Positions 48,083-56,235 of a DNA stretch of 64,000 nucleotides are shown in pieces. The stretch's first letter is position 1, and each line of letters begins with the position of its first letter. A program made the position numbers and the translations under genes. This DNA is from Paracoccaceae bacterium (GTDB taxonomy: Bacteria; Pseudomonadota; Alphaproteobacteria; Rhodobacterales; Rhodobacteraceae): assembly GCA_026709265.1 (NCBI GenBank), contig JAPOTI010000067.1, positions 1-64,000 on the forward strand. The letters run 5' to 3'. A model generated the notes under the pieces. That model had not been told where the DNA came from. It was given only the letters and a program-made list of their open reading frames with translations, and ran no database searches.

Positions 48083-48238
48083 ATGTCCGATGATCCGGAT
48101 AAGGTTTGGCCAACGGGACTAACTCAACGTGAAGCCGAAGAGGTACATAGCTACCTCATCGACGGGACACGAGTCTTCGGCGCGATTGCGCTCATCGCAC
48201 ATGTACTTGTTGCGGTGGCGACTCCTTGGCTCGGCTGA
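48083..48238 (+). CDS. pucB: LH2 beta subunit
   Basis: Translation [51 protein letters not shown] (51 aa). Confidence 0.95.
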   Translation: MSDDPDKVWPTGLTQREAEEVHSYLIDGTRVFGAIALIAHVLVAVATPWLG

Positions 48239-48252
48239 CTAGGAGGTAACTC

Positions 48253-48585
48253 ATGAATAATGCAAAGATGTGGCTGGTTGTGCCGCCGGCAGTAGGCGTT
48301 CCGCTTTTTCTGGCTGGTGTCGCGGTTGGTTCTTTTGCCGTACATGTCGCCGTCCTGAGCAATACGTCTTGGGTTGACGACTTTCTTCAGGGTAAGCCGC
48401 TCGGCTCAGGCGATTCCATGGCCGCGACCACGGTCATGGAGCCAGAGACGACAGTCACTCCGGCCAGCATGACGCGTGACCTGTCGGAAGGTGCACAAGA
48501 GGTCACCGTGATTCTTCCTGATGGAAGCGTAGCGAAGGCGATCATAGAGTCTGAGCAACTCGTATCAACGGGTCAGGCGCTATAG
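48253..48585 (+). CDS. pucA: LH2 alpha subunit with long C-terminal extension
   Basis: MNNAKMWLVVPPAVGVPLFLAGVAVGSFAVHVAVLSNTSWVDDFLQG followed by about 60 extra residues. Confidence 0.93.
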   Translation: MNNAKMWLVVPPAVGVPLFLAGVAVGSFAVHVAVLSNTSWVDDFLQGKPLGSGDSMAATTVMEPETTVTPASMTRDLSEGAQEVTVILPDGSVAKAIIESEQLVSTGQAL

Positions 48586-48597
48586 ATTTAGCAATGA

Positions 48598-48634
48598 TTG
48601 GATCGACCGAAACAATAAGCTTCGGTCGATCCAA
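48598..48634 (+). terminator. Stem-loop between pucBA and pucC
   Basis: GGATCGACCGAA-acaataagc-TTCGGTCGATCC perfect 12-bp stem, extendable by two T-A pairs. Confidence 0.7.
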
Positions 48635-48694
48635 ACGCGTTTTGTCGATTGCCGCATGAGAGAGGCATTCGTCACCTGATAGTTGATAGCGAAG

Positions 48695-50119
48695 ATGTTT
48701 GGTATCAGAGACTTTGCACTTCGCAGACTGGCTCGGTTGGGCCCGAAATACTTTCCCTTTGCCGATGTTGCGAGTGAGGAGCTTCCGCTTTCACGCTTAT
48801 TGAGGCTTGCGCTGTTCCAGGTCACTGTCGGCATGGCTCTTGTCATGCTTGTCGGGACACTCAACCGCGTGATGATCGTTGAACTCAATGTTCCGGCGAC
48901 TCTGGTTGGTGGAATGCTGGCCCTTCCCGTTCTCTTCGCGCCTTTACGAACATTTATCGGTTTCAAGTCCGATACCCATAGATCGGCGCTTGGTTTGCGG
49001 CGGATACCGTACATTTGGAAAGGGACGCTTTACCAGTTCGGCGGTTTTGCAATTATGCCTTTCGCGTTACTGGTTCTCTCGGGTTACGGTGAAGCCATTG
49101 ATGCGCCGCGCTGGATTGGCCTCTCGTCAGCGGCCTTGTCGTTTCTGCTCGTAGGAGCGGGCGTTCACATCGTGCAAACAGCAGGGCTGGCGCTCGCGAC
49201 TGATCTCGTGCCCGATGAGGACCAACCGAAAGTTGTCGGTCTTATGTATGTCATGCTGTTATTTGGCATGGTGATGGCCGCGCTGATTTACGGACTGCTA
49301 CTGGAAGAGTACTCGCCGGGACGTCTCATTCGTATTCTGCAGGGTACGGCGGTGTTGACCATGGCGCTGAACCTCTTGGCAATGTGGAAGCAGGAAGCGC
49401 GCGACAGGGAACGTGCCCAGCAGATGGAAACAGTCCGTCACCCAACTTTTGCCGTAGCATGGAGAGATCTTCTGGCACGTCCCGGCATGGTGCGTCTGTT
49501 GACAGTCATCGGTCTCGGGACCTTCGGCTTTGGAATGGCCGATGTTTTGCTTGAACCATATGGGGGTCAGGCACTCGGTTTTTCGGTTGCAGGAACCACC
49601 CGGCTCACCGCCCTGCTTGCCGCCGGGACGTTGATTGGCTTCGCTGTTGCCTCACGCGCCCTGGGTCGGGGAGGGTCAGCGGAAGAGGTCGCACGGTTCG
49701 GGGCGCTGACAGGTATTCCCGGTTTTGCGGCCATTATTGTGTCTTCGATGGCTTTCGGGCCAATGCTTTTTGTCATTGGCACGCTGGTGATCGGAATCGG
49801 TGCAGGACTATTCGGTCATGCGACGCTCACGGCGGCCATTCGTGCCGCGCCGAGAGATCGCGTCGGGTTGTCGCTCGGTGCATGGGGAGGTGTACAGGCG
49901 ACGTGTGCGGGAATCGGCATTGCTGGAGCCGGGATCGTGCGGGATTTGCTTATGGCGACGGCTCCGGATTTCGGGCTTGCGGCAGCGACCCCATATAATG
50001 TAGTATTCACACTGGAAATTGTCTTCCTTCTGCTTGCAGTTCTGATGGCAGTGCGACGCCGTCAGAAGGTTGGCGATGGCGGGCAAGGCCAGAAAGCAAA
50101 ATCATGGGAGGTGTCATGA
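48695..50119 (+). CDS. pucC: LH2 assembly protein PucC
   Basis: PucC-family MFS directly downstream of pucBA. Confidence 0.94.
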   Translation: MFGIRDFALRRLARLGPKYFPFADVASEELPLSRLLRLALFQVTVGMALVMLVGTLNRVMIVELNVPATLVGGMLALPVLFAPLRTFIGFKSDTHRSALGLRRIPYIWKGTLYQFGGFAIMPFALLVLSGYGEAIDAPRWIGLSSAALSFLLVGAGVHIVQTAGLALATDLVPDEDQPKVVGLMYVMLLFGMVMAALIYGLLLEEYSPGRLIRILQGTAVLTMALNLLAMWKQEARDRERAQQMETVRHPTFAVAWRDLLARPGMVRLLTVIGLGTFGFGMADVLLEPYGGQALGFSVAGTTRLTALLAAGTLIGFAVASRALGRGGSAEEVARFGALTGIPGFAAIIVSSMAFGPMLFVIGTLVIGIGAGLFGHATLTAAIRAAPRDRVGLSLGAWGGVQATCAGIGIAGAGIVRDLLMATAPDFGLAAATPYNVVFTLEIVFLLLAVLMAVRRRQKVGDGGQGQKAKSWEVS

Positions 50120-50793
50120 CTACGATTTTCACAAGGCTTTATGAAAGTCAGCCGATTGCGCTGGCTGTACAGGACAGGATGTATCGTGCCGGATTTCCGC
50201 GCCACGTGATGCGTGTCATCATCGGTCGTCCTGAAGAGACGGCAAATGGGATTGAGAATCGTATCAGTGATGCCAGGGTGCCCGATCGCGAAGCTTCGGT
50301 CTATGCAGAAAATGTTTCACAAGGTGCGGCGCTGCTGGTGGTTGAGGCAACTTACAAGCCCCTTGGAGCCGTCAAGATCGCACGCAAGATGCTGTCTGAG
50401 ACGAAATCCATTCCCTGCAATGTCGAAGCCGAAGAGTTCAAGGTTCCGACTCTTCCCGATCATGCGCCAAGTATCATGAAGGATCATCCTCGATTTTTCA
50501 CCAATCCGCCTGATCCGGATCATGTTGGCGGACCACTTTCAGATCAGCTTGGCATATTGCTCCTGACAGCGAAACGCCGTTTCAATTCTGCCCTTAAAGA
50601 CGGGGGATTGATGATTCCGATCCCGCAGTTGATGCGTGGCCGCAAGGCAAAATCAGCAGTGAGCGGCGGTTACCATGTATCAAGTACCTTCTGGCCAATG
50701 AAGCTGGTGACGCAAAAGAAGCGCCGCAGATCCGTAATTCCCGGCGGTGGACATCCCTTGTCACGTCGTCTGGGGTGGCGAATGATCAGTTAG
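50116..50793 (+). CDS. Hypothetical protein translationally coupled to pucC
   Basis: 226-aa ORF overlapping the pucC stop (ATGA); no family recognised. Confidence 0.65.
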   Translation: MTTIFTRLYESQPIALAVQDRMYRAGFPRHVMRVIIGRPEETANGIENRISDARVPDREASVYAENVSQGAALLVVEATYKPLGAVKIARKMLSETKSIPCNVEAEEFKVPTLPDHAPSIMKDHPRFFTNPPDPDHVGGPLSDQLGILLLTAKRRFNSALKDGGLMIPIPQLMRGRKAKSAVSGGYHVSSTFWPMKLVTQKKRRRSVIPGGGHPLSRRLGWRMIS

Positions 50794-51227
50794 CAGGTGC
50801 CCGAGTGATTGCGTTGCAGGTTGGTTCATCAGCAGAGGGTCTGATGACATTGAGGAAGAAGTGACGGTGAATCCAATGCCTGAAGCATGTGGGTTTCGTT
50901 TGTGGGTTTGGGACATTCAGTTACCACTTCGACTCTGATTGCCGACAAATTTTATGGATATGGTTCTCTTGGGACAGAGAATTGATTGAGGATTTTATAC
51001 GCGCCCCTGTACTTTTGGGTTGGCCTTTTGGCTTTCTTTTTGGGAATTATATACCTGATACCCCGTACGCCTTCCATCGAATATAATCCCCTCACTTTTC
51101 CGTGAGGTGATGGGCCCCCTGTCGCGGAACCTCCGCCCCCGCCCCCGACCCGTACGACCGCGTTGCCCGGCTTCGGAAGGGGGTTGAGTCTCAATCACAC
51201 TTACTCTAGCAAAACCCTGAGGTGTCC

Positions 51228-51593
51228 ATGACCATCAACGTGAACCCTGACATCCTCGTGTGGGCGCGCGAGACAGCCGGTCTCAGCGTCGAGGAAGCGG
51301 CCAAGACGCTGCAACTCACGACCAGCGCCAGAAGCACCGCGGCCGAGAAGCTGGAAAGGGGGGAGAAATCCCCGACCCGGAACCAGCTGAACAGCATGGC
51401 CAAGGCCTACAGGCGTCCGCTGCTTGTTTTCTACATGGAGGAACCGCCCCGGACGGGATCGCGTGGGACGGACTTCCGGCGGTCCCCAGGCTCACGCGAC
51501 ATCCGTGACAACGCCAAGCTCGACGCCCTCCTGCGCGACGTCCGTGCCCCCAGAATTCTCACCCTGTTTGTCGCAAATTCTCAGGTTGATTGA
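51228..51593 (+). pseudogene. XRE-family HTH protein (ImmA/IrrE-associated type), truncated by transposon end
   Basis: NPDILVWARETAGLSVEEAAKTL...KLERGEKSPTRNQLNSMAKAYRRPLLVFYMEEPP; ORF runs into the 48-bp end, which supplies the stop. Confidence 0.6.
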
Positions 51594-51602
51594 CGCGCCA
51601 CA
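51555..51602 (-). repeat. 48-bp transposon terminal sequence, copy C
   Basis: ATTCTCACCCTGTTTGTCGCAAATTCTCAGGTTGATTGACGCGCCACA. Confidence 0.8.
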
Positions 51603-51605
51603 GTA

Positions 51606-51892
51606 GTCGGGCCCTGACCTGAAAGACACGGAAGCCAACCCTGACCGTGCCAGGATGCAGGCAGAACGGAAGGAGACCCCGCGATCAACCTCTGCGGCAC
51701 AGTCTGCGACCTGCGACCCACGATCTCAGAGAGAGGCCGCTCCGTGACGACAGTGACGTCTGGCGGGACCCAACCCGCGAATATCAGTGTGATCCACCGT
51801 CGCAATCACGGTCGGCATCCCGACACGGTCATGATGTTGCAAGGAATCGCATGATGCCATCATCGAGACATCTCAGCGGTCAATCCATATCA
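51606..51892 (+). mobile_element. IS110 3' non-coding end, copy 2
   Basis: Long near-identity to about 8787-9071; truncated just before the transposase stop codon. Confidence 0.75.
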
Positions 51893-51911
51893 GGTTGATG
51901 GACGCGCCACA
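51890..51911 (-). repeat. Partial copy (22 bp) of the transposon terminal sequence, copy D
   Basis: TCAGGTTGATGGACGCGCCACA, one mismatch to copy C; abuts IS110 end. Confidence 0.55.
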
Positions 51912-53704
51912 CCGGTGAGATACTCAATCGCCCAGGCCAGCTGTTCCTCGGGCGGGGCTGACACGGCCTGGTCGGGAAGATCCATGACGGTGCTGAGTGT
52001 ATCAGACCGGAAGGGCTCATCGGTACCGTCAAGGACGGCCTGGACGGCGGTGCGGACCACGTCGATCATCGCGACCAGGGCCGCCACGGCCCGCTCGGCA
52101 TGCGGGAGGGATTGGGGCAGGGCTGGGACAGACGCGTCCGCGTTCGGGGTCTCCCTGTCCGCCTCCAGGGTGGCAAGGACGGTGGTGGCGCGGGAGCGAT
52201 CTGCATCGGTCGGGGTGGCTGGGACGGCTGCCAAGGCTGCCGCATCCACGGCGCTAGCCGCCACGGCCGTGCAGGTGCGGTGCCAGGTGGCGGCGAGGGT
52301 CGTCCAGTGGATGATCTCGTCCTCGGTGTGGGGAGCGGCGGCCGCGAGGATCCGCTCGCCCTCTCGGGCGGGCAGCGGCGGGCAGGGGGCGCTGTCTGGC
52401 TCTGCGGTCGCCATGCGGATCCAATCGCGGACAAGATAGGTGCAGAAGGAGGGGATCGGGAAGGTCAGTGATCCGTCCCGATTCTCCTGTAGGGCCCCGC
52501 GGTGGAAGAGATGGTCGGCCAGGGAGTCGGCATCCATGCCCTTGGGGATCTGCCATTCGCTGGTTGCGGGATGGGTGCGGGCATGGCGTGTGATGCTATT
52601 GATCACATGGAAGCGGCGGCAGGCGGCAGGCGGGCGCGTGTTCCGGTGTCTGAGATCATCCAGCACGGCGGCGATGAGGGCCGGGCAGTTCGCCATGGCA
52701 CCGCTCTGCTGGCTGCGGTAGTAGTGGAGACGGCTGATGGCCGCCGCGGCGGCCACCCGCTCCCAGTCCACCGCCGCGAGTGCTGCCGGGCCTGCGTCCG
52801 GGGTGCGCAGGATGTCCCGGCCGAGTGCCTGCAGGGCAAAATGAAGATGGCGGGGCCAGCCCTCACAGGGGGCCGCCAGGGCATCGAGAGCGGCCGTCTG
52901 GCCGGTGGGCTCCAGCCCGAAATGCACACACCACCGGTGGGTGAGGTCGGAGACCTCGTCCGGGCTGAGAGCCCCGATGTCGTGAAGTGTCTTGCCCCGG
53001 GTCAGGCCCATGTCCGTGGTCCGGGCGTCGGTGTCGCCAAGGCCGGCGAGCACGAGGGTTAGGGGGAGGGGCGGGTCGGCCTCATGGATGCACCGCAGGA
53101 TGCTGGTGCAGGGATCATCGCTACCAAAGTGCATGTTCTGGGCCTCGTCGATGGCAATGATGATCGGGCCGCGCAACCCCTGATGGGGGACCTGGCCGGA
53201 GTTCCGGTATTGGATCCAGTCATGAAAGGCCGACAGGGTCGGCTCGGGCGAGCGGGGCGTGGCGGTCGTTGTGCGCTCGGTTCCGACCGAGCTGCCGAAC
53301 GCGCCGAGTTGACCGCCCAGGCTGCGGGTTGTCTGGTACCGGGCCAGGAAGTCCGTGGCAGCCGCGGGATCGATCAGTGTCGCGAGCGGCCCGAGGATGT
53401 TGATAGGGCCGGTGATACGACCGGAACTCAGTTTGAGGACCTGGGTCTTGACACCGTCTGTTCCACCGGCTGCCGCCCGCCGGACCAATTCAGTGAGGAT
53501 CGTGCTCTTGCCGGCCCCCGGGGCACCCTGGATGATCTGGGTGGCACCGGCCTGACCGTGCTGACCCGCGCCTGAGCCATCCCAGCTGTTTCCGGCGACC
53601 TTCAGGATTTTTGCGAGAACCGGTTCTCGCCCGATAAAGACCGGGGGTTCAATCTTGTCGGTTTGGTCAACGAATTCCGCCAGTCCCGCCCTGTCCAACG
53701 CCAT
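51890..53704 (-). CDS. Stand-alone AAA+ ATPase, paralogue 1
   Basis: Walker A GAPGAGKS, Walker B IIIAIDEAQN, LTLVLAGLGDT, PCEGWPRHLH; C-terminus encoded by copy D transposon end. Confidence 0.8.
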   Translation of the reverse strand: MALDRAGLAEFVDQTDKIEPPVFIGREPVLAKILKVAGNSWDGSGAGQHGQAGATQIIQGAPGAGKSTILTELVRRAAAGGTDGVKTQVLKLSSGRITGPINILGPLATLIDPAAATDFLARYQTTRSLGGQLGAFGSSVGTERTTTATPRSPEPTLSAFHDWIQYRNSGQVPHQGLRGPIIIAIDEAQNMHFGSDDPCTSILRCIHEADPPLPLTLVLAGLGDTDARTTDMGLTRGKTLHDIGALSPDEVSDLTHRWCVHFGLEPTGQTAALDALAAPCEGWPRHLHFALQALGRDILRTPDAGPAALAAVDWERVAAAAAISRLHYYRSQQSGAMANCPALIAAVLDDLRHRNTRPPAACRRFHVINSITRHARTHPATSEWQIPKGMDADSLADHLFHRGALQENRDGSLTFPIPSFCTYLVRDWIRMATAEPDSAPCPPLPAREGERILAAAAPHTEDEIIHWTTLAATWHRTCTAVAASAVDAAALAAVPATPTDADRSRATTVLATLEADRETPNADASVPALPQSLPHAERAVAALVAMIDVVRTAVQAVLDGTDEPFRSDTLSTVMDLPDQAVSAPPEEQLAWAIEYLTGVARPST

Positions 53705-54668
53705 CAGTGCAAATCCCTTCTCGTCCGGGCCCGCAGAGAGAACGCGCTCCGGTCGATCCGCTCCAGTACGTCATCGAGACAGGCCTGGGGGTCTGGTGCC
53801 ATGGCGCAGGAACAGGTGCTGGCTTCGGCGGCATAGAGGGGCTGGATGGTAGTGCGGTGGCGGCGCAGCAGTGCGTGCATCGTCTCTCCCCCCGGGCGGT
53901 CTCTCCTCACGCAGTGTTCCAATAGGACATAGGGACCCCGGCCCGGATTGGCAAGGGCGCGGTGTTCCCGCTCCCCGTCACTCTGTCTTGAGTGGCGGCA
54001 GGAGAAAACAGCCGCCGCGGGCGGGATCGCGCCAGCCAGCCTCCATCGCAGGAAGTGGGAACGCGTACGTTTGGATTCGGTGATTTTTGCGCGACGCTCT
54101 TCAGCGATCGTCGCAAAATACTTTTTTGCTCTAACCTGTAGGGTGATCCCACAATCACCAACGACCAGTTCAGAACGAATCGGGTTCCGTTTTCCGGACA
54201 GTGCTGCAACGATCCGGCGGATTACCCAACCCTTTCTTGAACGAAGTTCGGCAGAGACTCGAGAGTTTCAGCCGCGCGTGTATTCCGGGAGACCACACGA
54301 ACACGCACTGGGCCTACACACATCCGTATCATTTTCCTGACGACAAACTGCACGGCAGAGGTACAGGGCAGCACACCCACGCCAGACCCTGCTTCGTGCG
54401 GTGCGACTATTTCAGGCCACCGGGCGGATGGCCCCATCAGACATGACCTATTCCTGCCAACTGGTCATTGTATCAGAACATGGGAGCCATCACGATGAAT
54501 GTCCAGCTCCATCGCGCGCGCGAGCAAATGGCCGAAAATCATGTATCGGAATTGCCGGCCACAATAACGGTCCTCTGGACGGGCGACCGCGTGGATTGGT
54601 GAGGTATCGGTTCGTCTTCAGTCATCGCATGTTAATCCCTGTGCCCTACACTTTGCAGCACTCTCCGC

Positions 54669-55416
54669 TTAGGCAGGTACGTACCAGTCATCCTGCTTCG
54701 AGATATGAGCCAGAACGCGGGTGTAGCCGTGGGACACCAGTAAAGTATGGATCGCCTCCCGCTGGGGCAGGAAGTTGTGCTCGACGGTCAATGCCCCAAA
54801 ACGCCACCGATCAAAATCAAAGGCATTGAGGATGGCGAACTCGCTGCCTTCGGTGTCAATGGACATGTAGTCGATGTACGAAGGGGCCGCATGGGATTCG
54901 AGAAGATCATTGAGTGTGATCGTTTCGACAGTGTACTCAATGGATCGCCCGCGTCGCCGCGGGGTCAAGGCAGATATCCCCGACAATTCGGGGCAGGCAT
55001 GTTCCGTGAATCGGATCGCCCCCCCCCCCAAGGGTTACGGAGTCCGCGCCCCAGACACACCGTGTGTCAATATGGCAGTTTCTGTTTTTCCTGAGTGCGG
55101 CATGCCAGACGCGAGCCGGCTCGGCCACAATTCCGGTCCAACTGAAGGTCTTTTCCAGAAGCCATGTATTGCTGAGGCCCACGCCATCGGCGGCCCCGAA
55201 CTCGACAAAGTAGCCGCCGTGCTTACAGTCATTCATGGCCAGGGCGAAGAGATCCTGCTGGATTTGGGATTTCGAGTCATCAAGATTGGCCACAAGGGGA
55301 ACCCAGTTCTCCTGTTGGGTTGCCCTGACGATTTCCAGGGCCCGGTATGCCGGCTCATACCGTTTCCATTTTTCCATCACAGACCGTCGCTGCAAGGTCC
55401 AGTATGGAAATTTCAC
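54669..55416 (-). pseudogene. FkbM-family methyltransferase, frameshifted at G11 tract (possible contingency locus)
   Basis: Two overlapping ORFs form one FkbM protein: FVEFGAADGVGLSNTWLLEKTFSWTGIVAEPA... then YIDYMSIDTEGSEFAILNAFDFDRWRFGALTVEHNF; switch at 55019-55029. Confidence 0.75.
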
Positions 55417-56061
55417 AACAATGAGTCCATGGTCTGACGGCGGGAACGATCACGCAAATCATTCTTTATCAGGGCGGAGTTCCCGCGATCGTTTCGGATG
55501 ACGGTTGCCAGACGTTGGATCTGACGCCCCCATTCGACTCGGCACCAGTCTGTTTGACCCATTCGTCGTTCACTTGGATTCAGCATATCCAGGGGCACCC
55601 TGTGAAGTCTGCGGCAGTTTTTGATAAGACACCTTCCGCGGTGTGTTGAGAAAAGACCTGACAATTTTACGCACGGGCGGGAGATAAACGCCACACATTC
55701 TTCGCCGCTCTTTGTTGGATCTTCGTCCATACACGTCAAGGAGAGAGCCTTGATTCTGATCTTTGTGCCCAACCAGCGACGGATAAACCACCCGGCATCT
55801 TTGTTTTGAGACAGCTCCTCGACGCAACAGGGCCAATCGGCACAACTGCTGATCGGGAGGGCAAACCGGGAAAAATCCCGGGTACCTCTCAGTGAGATGA
55901 CATAGCCGACTGCGCCCGGGTAGAGCAAACGCGGCGCGCGAAATATAAGTCCCCATTAAATTGCTTGGGTCACTGACTCAGTCAGATTTTGAAGGTTAAA
56001 TTCTGAATTTTCCATAGTTTGTCCTTCAGGGGGCATCGTATAGTTTGTACGTTCAGCTAAG

Positions 56062-56135
56062 CTGATATGGATTGACCGCTGAGATTTCTCTATGAAGGTA
56101 TGGTATCATGTGACTCCTCACAACACCATGATCGT
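56062..56135 (-). mobile_element. IS110 3' end, copy 3 (short, divergent, inverted)
   Basis: CTGATATGGATTGACCGCTGAGATTTCTC... equals the reverse complement of the IS110 3' end with substitutions. Confidence 0.6.
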
Positions 56136-56235
56136 TTCCGGCCTTCTTCCACCCCTCCGCGGAGGGGTGGTTGGCTGAGGTTCGTTGGGGATCAATCCAA
56201 AATGGCCCTGTCGTATCCATGCAGACATGATCGCC

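Noticed and set aside
55413-55956. ORFs upstream of the FkbM gene (171 and 128 aa, minus)
   Set aside because: Two overlapping frames, no recognised family, no supporting motif; not called.
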